Shown here one piece after another: positions 1 through 8,159 of a DNA stretch of 64,000 nt; within the stretch, counting starts at the first letter, position 1; the number at the start of each line of letters is the position of its first letter. The stretch is from the NCBI GenBank assembly GCA_038531745.1, contig JBCBBJ010000005.1, forward strand, positions 1 to 64,000, in the 5' to 3' direction. The DNA is from CALLPQ01 sp038531745 (GTDB taxonomy: Bacteria > Pseudomonadota > Alphaproteobacteria > Caulobacterales > Parvularculaceae). The notes beneath the pieces are model-generated. The model ran no database searches, was not told the origin of the DNA, and saw only the letters and a list, made by a program, of their open reading frames with translations. The position numbers and the translations under genes were made by a program.

Positions 1-322
1 CAACCGGTGGGCCATTTCAAGATGGGGTACTATTCACAAAACATGATTCCGATATTGCGAGTTATCGGACATAGCAGCTGTCTCCTGCCATATAGAATAC
101 GAGTTATCTGACATAACATCAAAGAATGCCGTCCTCTTCTCTCAATTTCTCTCCGAAAACGGTCGCTTTGCGGAATTGGCCGGGTGTCTTAGTTGGAGCG
201 AGTTTAGGACGCCGGTTACTCCGCTTCAATGGTTAGCAACAAGCCTTGTTTGAGCTCTGATCACGTCACCGATGGGCGCCAAGGACGTGAGTGCAAGGTG
301 ACTACTTTTCAAAGATATGTAA
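1..322. other. Non-coding stretch at window edge
   Basis: No convincing gene is seen on either strand. The stretch is AT-richer than the rest of the window and carries the repeated near-palindrome described separately at 58-117. It may be the edge of a genomic island or mobile-element remnant, but no recombinase gene is visible inside the window. Confidence 0.5.
58..117. repeat. Pair of 15-bp near-palindromic direct repeats
   Basis: GTTATCGGACATAGC (61-75) and GTTATCTGACATAAC (103-117) are direct repeats 42 bp apart, each preceded by CGA. The second is an exact palindrome of its 5-bp arms (GTTAT/ATAAC) around a 5-bp centre. The form resembles a recombinase or regulator binding site. No protein is linked to it here. 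Confidence 0.55.
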
Positions 323-351
323 TTGACACGGATCACTTGTCATGAGACAAT
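323..351 (+). promoter_or_regulatory. Predicted sigma70 promoter (upstream of tandem pair)
   Basis: TTGACA (323-328), a 17-bp spacer, then GACAAT (346-351). The -35 box is a perfect match and the -10 box matches four of six consensus bases. Confidence 0.5.
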
Positions 352-378
352 AAATTTTTGTAAATTTAACGAATTCTC

Positions 379-407
379 TTGACATCGTTTAGTTTTTGTT
401 CTATAAT
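379..407 (+). promoter_or_regulatory. Predicted consensus sigma70 promoter
   Basis: TTGACA (379-384) and TATAAT (402-407) are separated by exactly 17 bp, a full consensus match, which is unusual in a GC-rich alphaproteobacterium. A second CTATAATG lies 20 bp downstream (421-428). The start point would be near 414, giving a leader of about 220 nt before the small ORF at 636, or an untranslated small RNA. Confidence 0.65.
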
Positions 408-635
408 GCGTCCGAATTCACTATAATGAGTTCACCATCAATAGTGCGACGCACGGAAAAAATCCGTTCTAGTGCTAGTTTTTAAAAATTCGCTCGCGTC
501 CCTCACTCCATTTTTTTGTGAATTTAAAACCGCGTGCGCGATCTCCCGAGCCGAAAACGTCAATGCGTTAATTAGGTGTCTCGCACTGGCGCCCGCCATA
601 GTTCGGCGATCAAAATTTAATAAATAGGATTAATA

Positions 636-875
636 ATGCAAAATATTACTAAGAATACATCAGAAAAATTTGCACCGTCATTTGAGCTCAAACTACCATT
701 CGGAATTTCGGTCGCCGCCAAAGGCGCTCTTGGAATTATAGGTTCTGTGCTTTTTATCCTTGTCCTAATGTGCAGGACTGAGGCCGTTCAATTCAAGGAG
801 GACCTCCCAACGGTCGCTTGTTTTGTCAAAATATCATTACAGCTTCAGGGTATCCGTCCGTTGAGCGCGGCCTAA
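636..875 (+). CDS. Small predicted membrane protein, unknown function
   Basis: A 79-residue ORF with AGGA 8 nt before its ATG, downstream of two strong promoters. Residues about 22-45 form one hydrophobic segment (FGISVAAKGALGIIGSVLFI and following), preceded by a polar N-terminus and followed by a short soluble tail. Codon use is AT-rich compared with its neighbours, so recent acquisition is possible. I do not recognise a family. The ORF could be spurious, but the promoter, ribosome site and membrane segment together favour a real gene. Confidence 0.4.
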   Translation: MQNITKNTSEKFAPSFELKLPFGISVAAKGALGIIGSVLFILVLMCRTEAVQFKEDLPTVACFVKISLQLQGIRPLSAA

Positions 876-890
876 CGCCCCTAAACGGGT

Positions 891-1265
891 TCATTTACGC
901 TGCTGTGGCAGCGTAACACCAAGGCATGAGTTCGTCGAGGCGAGTAATCTTGTGGTCGGCACCTCAAGGGTCGCGTTTGCCGACCTGATTGGAATTGACC
1001 CGGTGCGCGGGGTGAGCGCGGCAAGAAAGTCGTTGATCCTCGCCAGCGTCTCCCCGTCAATGTCTTCGTCGTCACCCGGCACGAAAACCAGCGCGGACGC
1101 GCTAGCCTCTTGCGGGGTTGGGGCCGGGTCAAATGCCGATTCTTGCGCTGATGTTTCCTGTTGGGCGTCGGTTTGCGTTGCCGCCATGGCCAGGCAGCTT
1201 GTGCCCGCCGTCGAGCCCACAATAATCACGGCTGCAAGCGTTGTGGTCAGATTGAGTTTAATCAC
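891..1265 (-). CDS. Small exported protein of unknown function
   Basis: 124 residues, starting at GTG with AAGGGGA six nt upstream. The N-terminus has one lysine, a hydrophobic core and a small-residue region ending near residue 29 (CLAMAA), which reads as a Sec signal peptide. The mature part is Gln/Ala/Ser-rich, then acidic (DDEDIDGE), and has no recognised domain. The GTG and ribosome site make this frame more likely than the overlapping open frames on both strands. No operon partner is seen. Confidence 0.5.
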   Translation of the reverse strand: MIKLNLTTTLAAVIIVGSTAGTSCLAMAATQTDAQQETSAQESAFDPAPTPQEASASALVFVPGDDEDIDGETLARINDFLAALTPRTGSIPIRSANATLEVPTTRLLASTNSCLGVTLPQQRK

Positions 1266-1359
1266 GAAAATCCCCTTCTTAAGCCGCGCAAAAAATAAGG
1301 AGATCGTCTCAATTGTCCATTAATGGACGATGCAAATATGGGGGCGGGAAGGAAAAGGC

Positions 1360-1407
1360 GGAGACGGTGCGGTGTCTGGGGGGAGGAGAGAAGTCCGCAC
1401 CGTCTCC
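1360..1407. repeat. Perfect 13-bp inverted repeat, 22-nt purine-rich loop
   Basis: GGAGACGGTGCGG (1360-1372) pairs perfectly with CCGCACCGTCTCC (1395-1407). The loop is G/A-rich (GGGGGGAGGAGAG). There is no proper T-tract on either side, so it is not a standard intrinsic terminator. It may be a small-RNA stem, an RNA-stability element or a long operator. Confidence 0.7.
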
Positions 1408-1645
1408 TCAAGACAATCAGCGGGAGAGCCGATGTCTTTTTCGTATAAGGATAATCTAATACTGCTAACTCAGTCCGCCAAGGGCCTGACCATCAATCCC
1501 AGATCACTCCCGTTCACAAAAAGATGAAGCATTTCTGTCGTGATTACAAAACATTCCTGATCACAATTTGGGCGTGTCCGGACAATGTGGTCGAAATATG
1601 GTGAACCGGTTGCGTGGCGCGCAGCGTTGTTGCGTCAACTAGCAT

Positions 1646-1681
1646 CAAGACGACACTTTAAGTCTTTGTTTTTATGCGTTT
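1646..1681 (+). repeat. Dispersed intergenic repeat, copy A
   Basis: One of three related copies in the window (others at 24768-24805 and 48562-48600). Shared core: GACGAC, CTTTA, TCTTTG, T-run, GCG, TTT. It lies just beyond the 3' end of the small membrane-protein gene at 1725. Confidence 0.6.
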
Positions 1682-1724
1682 CCCGATGGCGGGCCGCATA
1701 CAATTCAATTCACCGGCAAACGCT

Positions 1725-2042
1725 TTAGTCTTGCCGCAATTGCCGGACAAGGCGCGGCAACCGCAGGGCAAACCACAACAAAGTCACAACATTACCGGCC
1801 AGAAAGATCGGCAAGCCCCAGGCAAGCCCAACCCATACTTTCTTCTCGGCAATGACGATTAGCATCGCGGCCAGAAAAAAGCCCAGATAAAGATCAACGA
1901 TTGCGGTTGTTGTCCATGGCGCGTTGAACATCGCCATGAACGCATCGGGTAGCGATTGGGGATCTGTCTGCTGCGCCCAGGCCAAGACAGCAACAAAGCC
2001 AAGGGCGAGCGCCACCATCATGAAGCGAAAAAAGGTCATCAT
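1725..2042 (-). CDS. Small membrane protein, DUF1475-like
   Basis: 105 residues with three hydrophobic segments at about 5-23, 45-66 and 70-95. The pattern of a tryptophan-containing segment, DLYLGFF, an acidic-basic EKK turn and GNVVTLLW resembles the short bacterial DUF1475 membrane family. No function is known for that family. The gene follows the symporter gene on the same strand with a 41-bp gap, so the two are probably co-transcribed. The family assignment rests on recalled patterns. Confidence 0.6.
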   Translation of the reverse strand: MMTFFRFMMVALALGFVAVLAWAQQTDPQSLPDAFMAMFNAPWTTTAIVDLYLGFFLAAMLIVIAEKKVWVGLAWGLPIFLAGNVVTLLWFALRLPRLVRQLRQD

Positions 2043-2083
2043 ATTCCCGGTTCTGGCGTTTAAACTGCTATCAACAGCTCACA

Positions 2084-3361
2084 CTACGCCTGGTCAGAAA
2101 TTTTGGATCGGTAAACATCTTCGTCCAATTCGCCTTCCCATTTCGCCACGGCGGTTGCGACCGCCGCGTCACCCGTCACATTTACAACCGTACGCATCAT
2201 ATCCAGCAAGCGATCAAAGGGAAAAATAAAGCCAACCACCAACGCCGTATGTTCCGGCGTCACATCAAAGACCGTCAAGACTATGGATAACAAAAAGAGT
2301 GACGCGGACGGAATACCCGCCGTACCGATTGAGACTAAGGCACAGGTCAGTGCGATCATTCCATAATGATAGGGCTCCAGCGTGTAGCCAAAGGCCTGTG
2401 CGGTGAACAAAGCAACAATGCCCAGGTAAAGCGAGGTACCATCCATATTGATGGTTGCCCCAAGCGGCAGAACCGAACCCGCCACAGGTTTATCAACGCC
2501 AAGATTTTCTGAAACCGCGCGGATCGTGACAGGCAAGGTCGCCGAGGAGGAGGATGTTGAATAGGCAACCATCATCGCCTCCAGAATACCGCGGAAAAAG
2601 TTTACCACGGGCAGACCCAGAATGATCCGAACAAGGCCACCATAAACCAGCAGCATATGAATGGCCGCACCGAGATAGACGGCAATTGTCAGTGTCAGGA
2701 TGGCCGAAAACGTCTCCACACCCTTGGTACCAGCCACATATGCAATCAGTGCGAAGACGCCAAAGGGGGCCAACTCCATAATGATATAGGTGACCTTAAG
2801 GACCGCCTCCGACGCTGCCTCAAAGAAACGCCCCGCAGGCTCGCCTTTCTCCCGTGCGGTAAGAATACCAATGCCCAGCAGGATTGAGAAGAAAATGACC
2901 GCCAGCACATCCCCCTGGACCAACGCCATAAAGGGGTTCTCTGGAATGATACCCATCAATCGTTCGCCCACGGACGGTGCGTCAATGTCTATATCGCGCG
3001 GGGTGGCGTCACCAAGATCAACGCCCGCACCGGGCCGGAACAAAAGACCCATGCTGAGGCCAATAATATTCGCAAAAAAGGTCGTCACGAGATAAAGCGC
3101 AAAGGCTTTTACCCCGATTGTCCCGAGCTTTTTGGGATCACCCATGGCATAGATGCCCGCGGTCAGGGTAAAGAAGATCAGCGGTACAACGATCATCCTG
3201 ATCAAACGGATGAAAACATCGCCGATAACCTTGACCTTGAGGAGCAAGGCCTCACCAGCCTCCACCCCAAGCAGTTGGGTCACTGCAACGCCAAAACCCA
3301 CGCCAAGGATAAGCCCGAGAAAGACCCGTTTCCAAAGACTGATCTGAAACCACCAAGCCAT
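2084..3361 (-). CDS. Dicarboxylate/amino acid:cation symporter (DAACS family)
   Basis: 425 residues, the usual length for GltP/DctA-type carriers, which couple uptake of acidic amino acids or C4-dicarboxylates to Na+ or H+ across the inner membrane. Family hallmarks are present: the serine-rich re-entrant hairpin STSSSSATLPVT (about 270-281), the NMDGTS ion/substrate motif (about 306-311), and RTVVNVTGDA in the last membrane helix. AAGGGGC precedes the ATG by about 10 nt. It is the first gene of a probable pair with the small membrane protein downstream. The substrate cannot be read from the sequence. Confidence 0.92.
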   Translation of the reverse strand: MAWWFQISLWKRVFLGLILGVGFGVAVTQLLGVEAGEALLLKVKVIGDVFIRLIRMIVVPLIFFTLTAGIYAMGDPKKLGTIGVKAFALYLVTTFFANIIGLSMGLLFRPGAGVDLGDATPRDIDIDAPSVGERLMGIIPENPFMALVQGDVLAVIFFSILLGIGILTAREKGEPAGRFFEAASEAVLKVTYIIMELAPFGVFALIAYVAGTKGVETFSAILTLTIAVYLGAAIHMLLVYGGLVRIILGLPVVNFFRGILEAMMVAYSTSSSSATLPVTIRAVSENLGVDKPVAGSVLPLGATINMDGTSLYLGIVALFTAQAFGYTLEPYHYGMIALTCALVSIGTAGIPSASLFLLSIVLTVFDVTPEHTALVVGFIFPFDRLLDMMRTVVNVTGDAAVATAVAKWEGELDEDVYRSKISDQA

Positions 3362-3422
3362 GCTGTGCGTTGCCCCTTTTTATCTAGCGCTGCCACTATA
3401 GAGCGGTGTGCCGAAAAGAAAA

Positions 3423-3450
3423 TGCCCGCCCTTCGGAGGAAGGGCGGGCA
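3423..3450 (-). terminator. Rho-independent terminator after yceI-like gene
   Basis: An 11-bp perfect stem (TGCCCGCCCTT / AAGGGCGGGCA) with a 6-nt loop, followed on the minus strand by TTTTCTTTTC. It lies 34 bp beyond the stop codon of the gene at 3484. Confidence 0.85.
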
Positions 3451-3483
3451 CCAGAAAACGGCTAAGATCAGTGTTGGGACAGA

Positions 3484-4170
3484 TCAGCTATCAGTTTTCA
3501 CAAACTCGGCGCTGATGGTCACATCGACCGCATCAGAGACGTTGGGCGCGTAAAGCCCAAGATCAAAGTCACTACGCATCACGGTTGTTTTGCCGGAAAC
3601 GCCAATGATCTGCTTTTGATTGATCGGATTGGCACCCGCTTTGTGGAGGACAATATCGAGCACCACCGGCTTGGTAATGCCTTTGATGGTCAGGTCACCG
3701 GCAACTTTACCGTGCCCACCTGACTCCGGCATCATGGCCGTGGCCACAAAACTGATCTCTTTGTGTTCAGCCACATTGAAGAATTTATCGCCTTTCAAAT
3801 GACCGTCGAAAACCTCAACCCGGCTATCGATACTGGCCGGGTCGATATTCACCGTCAGCGCGGTATCCGACAAATCATTGGGATCAATCGTCAGGGTACC
3901 ATCAAATTTCGTAAAACCAAGGACGGGGTAGGAAAACCCGAGGTGATTATAGCTCATAGAGATATAAGCATGGGTCGGCTCAATGGCGTAGGTACCCGCT
4001 TGCGCCTCTGCAATATCACCGGTGGCCGCAAACTGGCCCGCCGGCGCGGCCGCCTCCTCCGCATGGTGATCTTTTGTCCCGGCCTTATGGTCATGCGCCA
4101 GCGCTGATCCGGCGAGTGTGATCATGGCGGCTGTTACGCCAATCAGGGTTGTTTTGGTAACATTTATCAT
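3484..4170 (-). CDS. YceI family periplasmic protein
   Basis: 228 residues. A signal peptide ends near SALA (residue 25) and is followed by a His-rich linker (HDHKAGTKDHH) that could bind metal. The remainder is a YceI lipocalin-like domain: YAIEPTHAYISMSYNHLGFS, the FDGTLTIDP strand, DGHLKGDKFFNV, and GDLTIKGITKPV. YceI proteins bind polyisoprenoids or similar amphiphiles in a beta-barrel; their physiological role is often unclear. GAGGA precedes the ATG. The gene is monocistronic, with a terminator at 3423-3450. Confidence 0.92.
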   Translation of the reverse strand: MINVTKTTLIGVTAAMITLAGSALAHDHKAGTKDHHAEEAAAPAGQFAATGDIAEAQAGTYAIEPTHAYISMSYNHLGFSYPVLGFTKFDGTLTIDPNDLSDTALTVNIDPASIDSRVEVFDGHLKGDKFFNVAEHKEISFVATAMMPESGGHGKVAGDLTIKGITKPVVLDIVLHKAGANPINQKQIIGVSGKTTVMRSDFDLGLYAPNVSDAVDVTISAEFVKTDS

Positions 4171-4346
4171 TTGACTAAATCCTCGTCTCTTTGTTCTGCC
4201 GTCATCAACGGCATCGTTAAATTAGAAAGGCCCCGCAACGCGGAAATACCGCTACCGCAGGGTTATAGCGGAAATATTCGCGTACAAACCACGGCGCATT
4301 GATGAACAAGCCTTCACGAAACAGCGAGTAGCCGCTGTGCTAGGCC

Positions 4347-6659
4347 TTAGTCCCCATCACCGGTATCGGTTCCGTCTGTCGCTGTCGAACCATCGGAAAT
4401 ATCGGCCAATTGGCGCAAGAAATAGACATATTGCAAAGCCTGGCGGGTCGCAACCTGCTTCAAGTTGGCCGCCGCGCCGTGCCCGCCCTCAATATTTTCA
4501 AAATAGAGAAAGGGCTGGTCAAACTGTTCCATCTTTGCGGCCATCTTACGGGCATGGCCAGGATGCACCCGGTCATCTTTGGTCGACGTGAAGAAATAGA
4601 CCCGGGGATAATCTCCATCTGCCTTGAGGTTTTGGTAGGGCGAGTATTTTTCAATATAGGCCCGTTCGGCCGGGATATCGGGATTACCATACTCCCCAAC
4701 CCAGCTCGCCCCGGCGAGCAGTGTGTGATAGCGCAGCATATCGAGAAGCGGCACACCAATCCCCAGCGCGTTGTAAAGGTCAGGCCTTTGCGTCATGGCA
4801 ACGCCCATCAATAGCCCGCCATTTGACCCGCCAAGCGCGCCTAATTTTTCCGGGCTCGTTAGACCCTTGGCAATGAGGTCTTCGGACACCGCAAAGAAAT
4901 CATCATACGCACGCTGACGATTTTCTTTGAGTGCCGCCTGATGCCAGCGCGGGCCAAACTCGCCGCCGCCGCGAATATTGGCGATCACATAAAGCCCATC
5001 ATTTTCATACCAAAGCTTACCGGTGAGCGCCGCATAGCCCGGCGTGATCGGTATTTCAAAGCCGCCATAGCCATATTGCACAATTGGGGCGTTGCCTTTT
5101 TCCATGATCGCTTCGCGCCCGATCACAAAATAGGGCACCTTTGTCCCATCGGCGGAGGTGGCCTCAAACTGGCGCATGGTTACGCCCTCGGCGTCAAAAA
5201 ACGACGGGGATTGTTTGACCCGTACCCGCTCACGCGCGGTGTTAACGTAATAAAGCGTTGAGGGTTCGGTGGGACTATCAAAATAGAGAAAAAAGTCACT
5301 GCCCTGATCATCAACACTGCCCAGGGAAACGTCGCCCTGACCGGGGAGAGCAACATCGCTTTGCGTCCACTTAACCTCAAGCTGATTTTCATCAGCTGTG
5401 GGGGCAAGGCCGTAATCAAAACGTTTCACGGAGCCAACAATATTATCCAGGAGCTGCACAAAAATCCCCTGTTGGGCTGTGCGCACGGCCTGCACCGATT
5501 GTTGCGGTGTGGGTGAAAAGATCGTTTTCACATAGAGTTTGGCGGTGGGCGTACCGGCCGCGCCGTCAACGCCGATTATGCTGACCCCCACAATATCACC
5601 TGACTTGAAGGTCTCGCCGGGTTGGTCGGCGGGCGTCCAATCTTCCTGCAGGGTCATGACCATTGTGCCATGGAGATAGCCGGCGAGGGTTGTTTTTGGC
5701 GGCACCGGCACCTGGACGATTTTGATGCCATCCTGGGAGACAACATAATATTCACGGTCATAAAAGGTGAGCGACCGGGTGATAAAACTGAAATATTTAT
5801 TCGCGCGCGCCACGCTGCCCGGCCAGACGCCCACATCACTTTCATCACCGGTAAACAAGACGGGCGCGTCTTCGACCTGTTGGCCCCGTGTCCACACGCG
5901 GGTTTTTTTTGGGTAGCCCGATGCGGTCAATCCATCATCGGCAATATCGCCGCCGACGATCACCATATCCTCGCCAAGCCACGCGGCACCCGCCTTCATT
6001 TCCGGCAGGTTAAAGCCATCTTCCACAAAGGTGCCCGATGACAGAATGAACTCCCGGGTGACCGCCGCGTCGGAGCCGCCACGCGACAGGGTCAGCAAAC
6101 AGCGATCATAGTCAGGCGCGAGACAGTCAGCCCCCTCCCAAACCCAGTTTTCGTCCTCGTCCTTGGCAAGCTTGTCGAGATCAAGCAGCGTCTTCCAATC
6201 CGGTTCACCGTCCACATAACTCTGCAGGCTTGCCTCCCGCCAGATGCCGCGCACATGGGTTTCATCCTGCCAGAAATTGCGCACCCGTTCGCCCACAATA
6301 GACGGCGCCGCGATCCGGTTATCATCATTGAGGATATTCAACGCAGCCGCTTCCATCGGCGCAAACCGCGGGTCATTTTTTAGCTCTGCCAGCGTGCGGT
6401 CATTCTGTGCCCGAACCCAGGTTAAGGCCCGCTCGCCCTCAACGTCTTCCAGCCAGAGAAACGGGTCTTCTTTATCAGCGGGTGCGGTCACATTGGCCTC
6501 ATTATTTTGCGCAGTATCTTGCGCGGTGTCTGTTGCGGTTTCAGGGGCGGCCACTGCCTGGCCAACAGGGCCACCCACGGTGGCAACACAGAGGGCAACA
6601 AGTGCCGAAATGCCGGATCGAAGGGCCGGTGTTGGGGCCTGGTGTGAAAGGGTTGGCAT
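4347..6659 (-). CDS. Exported prolyl oligopeptidase-family peptidase (S9A)
   Basis: About 770 residues from the chosen ATG at 6659. The frame is open to 6737, but the extra 26 residues precede an obvious signal peptide (MPTLSHQ...VGQAVAAP), so the internal start is preferred. An N-terminal propeller (from LWLEDVEGERALTWV) is followed by an alpha/beta hydrolase domain with GGSNGG (nucleophile Ser612), DDRVHPGH (Asp) and GGHGAA (His). Such enzymes cleave short proline-containing peptides. The signal peptide suggests a periplasmic scavenging role. A low-complexity Thr/Asp/Ala linker follows the signal. It is divergent from the PilZ gene. Confidence 0.9.
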   Translation of the reverse strand: MPTLSHQAPTPALRSGISALVALCVATVGGPVGQAVAAPETATDTAQDTAQNNEANVTAPADKEDPFLWLEDVEGERALTWVRAQNDRTLAELKNDPRFAPMEAAALNILNDDNRIAAPSIVGERVRNFWQDETHVRGIWREASLQSYVDGEPDWKTLLDLDKLAKDEDENWVWEGADCLAPDYDRCLLTLSRGGSDAAVTREFILSSGTFVEDGFNLPEMKAGAAWLGEDMVIVGGDIADDGLTASGYPKKTRVWTRGQQVEDAPVLFTGDESDVGVWPGSVARANKYFSFITRSLTFYDREYYVVSQDGIKIVQVPVPPKTTLAGYLHGTMVMTLQEDWTPADQPGETFKSGDIVGVSIIGVDGAAGTPTAKLYVKTIFSPTPQQSVQAVRTAQQGIFVQLLDNIVGSVKRFDYGLAPTADENQLEVKWTQSDVALPGQGDVSLGSVDDQGSDFFLYFDSPTEPSTLYYVNTARERVRVKQSPSFFDAEGVTMRQFEATSADGTKVPYFVIGREAIMEKGNAPIVQYGYGGFEIPITPGYAALTGKLWYENDGLYVIANIRGGGEFGPRWHQAALKENRQRAYDDFFAVSEDLIAKGLTSPEKLGALGGSNGGLLMGVAMTQRPDLYNALGIGVPLLDMLRYHTLLAGASWVGEYGNPDIPAERAYIEKYSPYQNLKADGDYPRVYFFTSTKDDRVHPGHARKMAAKMEQFDQPFLYFENIEGGHGAAANLKQVATRQALQYVYFLRQLADISDGSTATDGTDTGDGD

Positions 6660-6858
6660 AGCAAATCGCTCCACAATTCTCTCCACGGGATTACGCGGGG
6701 GCATATCACACGCATCGGGGCGGCGGCAAATGGGCAACGCCAGATTTTCAAAACATCAAACCCGTGCAATTTTAACGGGGCCATTATCAATGGGTTGAAC
6801 TTGGGGCCTTTTGATCGGGGCAATGTCAGCGAAACGACCGACCAAGGGCGGACACATA

Positions 6859-7482
6859 ATGGGAAAACGCGACCAGCGTCGATATCAGCGCATTGCGCTC
6901 AATATGCCCGCAGAAGTGGTCATAAACTCCATCGATATTGTGCCCGCGACGCTCGTCAATGTTTCCCCGGGCGGCCTTGCGGTGATTTGTGAAACGCCGG
7001 TTCAGACCGGCGATACAGTTATCGTCTATGCCCAGGGGCTTGATATTCTGCCGGGCCGCGTGGTGCGTCATCTGCCTGATGGATTTGCCGCCTCTTTGAT
7101 CCTATCGCGCAGTCACCGCAAAAAGCTAATCGAACAACTCTTTTTACAGACGAACACTGATTATCGGGAAAAGGTCAATGAGCGCCGGGCCACACCGCGC
7201 CACGGCCAGGGCGATCAACGCAATGTTTGTCGCCTTACCGACGGTACCGGTTTGTATGTGAAGATCATTGATATGTCGGTGAACGGTGCGGCCGTTGACT
7301 GCCTACGCAAACCGGCCATTGGCAGTGCTATCCGTCTGGCCCAGCGCCAGGGCATTGTGGTGCGTCATACCCCGCGCGGATTTGCCATCGTATTTGACGA
7401 TATTCCTCAGCGTCGGGATAAAATTGCCCGCGAAGACCCGGCGGGTCAGAACGCGCCAGGCACAAAAGCCCGGCGCGCCTAA
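6859..7482 (+). CDS. Tandem PilZ-domain protein (c-di-GMP receptor-like)
   Basis: 207 residues from the ATG at 6859, which has AAGGGCGG upstream; an upstream in-frame start at 6811 adds 16 unsupported residues. Two PilZ-like units are seen. The first has RRYQRIAL and NVSPGG, fitting the RxxxR and (D/N)xSxxG c-di-GMP motifs. The second has RRATPRH and DMSVNGA. The linker contains a basic helix (SHRKKLIEQLF). It is probably a cytoplasmic c-di-GMP effector. Matrix and exosortase genes lie a few kb away, so a link to exopolysaccharide control is plausible but only inferred. Confidence 0.85.
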   Translation: MGKRDQRRYQRIALNMPAEVVINSIDIVPATLVNVSPGGLAVICETPVQTGDTVIVYAQGLDILPGRVVRHLPDGFAASLILSRSHRKKLIEQLFLQTNTDYREKVNERRATPRHGQGDQRNVCRLTDGTGLYVKIIDMSVNGAAVDCLRKPAIGSAIRLAQRQGIVVRHTPRGFAIVFDDIPQRRDKIAREDPAGQNAPGTKARRA

Positions 7483-7488
7483 CAAAGC

Positions 7489-8079
7489 CTATTGCGCCTC
7501 AACAATCAGGGGCTGGAGGTTTTCCAGTACCTCACGCGCTGTGAAAGCGGCTGGCTCGTCGCCAGGCTTTGACCCCGGATGCATCGAGATAAAGGCAATC
7601 GCCGTATACTGAGTTGTTTCGCGTACCTCGTTGGCGCCATAAAATCCAGGGCCAAACCCAGGACCGAAACCAAAGCCATAGGGATAATAAGGAAACGCCC
7701 CAAAGCGACGCCGGAACCCATAGCGCCCATAAAAAGGACTGAACCCACCAGCATAGCTAGGCCCGTAGAGAGACCGAAAGTAAGACCGCGCCTCGGTGTC
7801 ATTTTCCACCACGATAAAATGGTCAAAGCCGTTTTGAACGGTTAATTCGGCGGCCCGGAACAAGAGGAAATTCTCGACGGTTTCGCGGTCTGTGGAGGAG
7901 TTGCCACGGAATGTGACCCGAAAGCGGTTGGAATCAATTTTTTGGTCAGAATAGCCAAATCCGGTCCGGTCAGCGGGCCCATAGGGCGTTGACGTCACAC
8001 AAGCGACCAGCACCAGGCAGCCCGCCACCAACGCCATAATCCTCACCGGTGAGCGTCTTAGATTTTTCACCAAACCCAT
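7489..8079 (-). CDS. CC0125/CC1285-family lipoprotein
   Basis: 196 residues. The N-terminus has basic residues, a hydrophobic core and a lipobox ending at LVAC (Cys about 27), so it is probably lipidated. The conserved start TPYGPADRTGFGYSDQKI and RFRVTFRGNSSTDRETVENF fit the alphaproteobacterial CC0125/CC1285 lipoprotein family. The central part is rich in Gly, Phe and Tyr (YGFGFGPGFGPGFYG) and is probably disordered. Function unknown. It is convergent with the PilZ gene, with only 6 bp between the stop codons. Confidence 0.8.
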   Translation of the reverse strand: MGLVKNLRRSPVRIMALVAGCLVLVACVTSTPYGPADRTGFGYSDQKIDSNRFRVTFRGNSSTDRETVENFLLFRAAELTVQNGFDHFIVVENDTEARSYFRSLYGPSYAGGFSPFYGRYGFRRRFGAFPYYPYGFGFGPGFGPGFYGANEVRETTQYTAIAFISMHPGSKPGDEPAAFTAREVLENLQPLIVEAQ

Positions 8080-8159
8080 TCGTCAATCTCCGTCTTTTCA
8101 GCCCCCGCATGCCAGTACTGAAACGGGTAAACGCGGGCCTGTCAATGCGGGCCGCAAGG

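Larger units (their letters stand above)
1266..1724. other. Intergenic region with long hairpin and dispersed repeat
   Basis: 460 bases without a convincing gene. It contains the 13-bp inverted repeat at 1360-1407 and copy A of the dispersed repeat at 1646-1681. A 31-codon frame at 1432-1527 (+) has GGGAG before its ATG but no other support. Confidence 0.5.

Noticed and set aside
952..1323. Plus-strand frame opposite the exported protein at 891-1265
   Set aside because: No ribosome site and it covers the better-supported minus-strand gene with its signal peptide.
1432..1527. 31-codon frame with GGGAG ribosome site after the long hairpin
   Set aside because: Too short and without similarity or a second line of evidence.
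4347..6737. Longer N-terminus for the exported S9 peptidase
   Set aside because: The extra 26 residues precede a clear signal peptide, which is only functional at the N-terminus; the start at 6659 is preferred.
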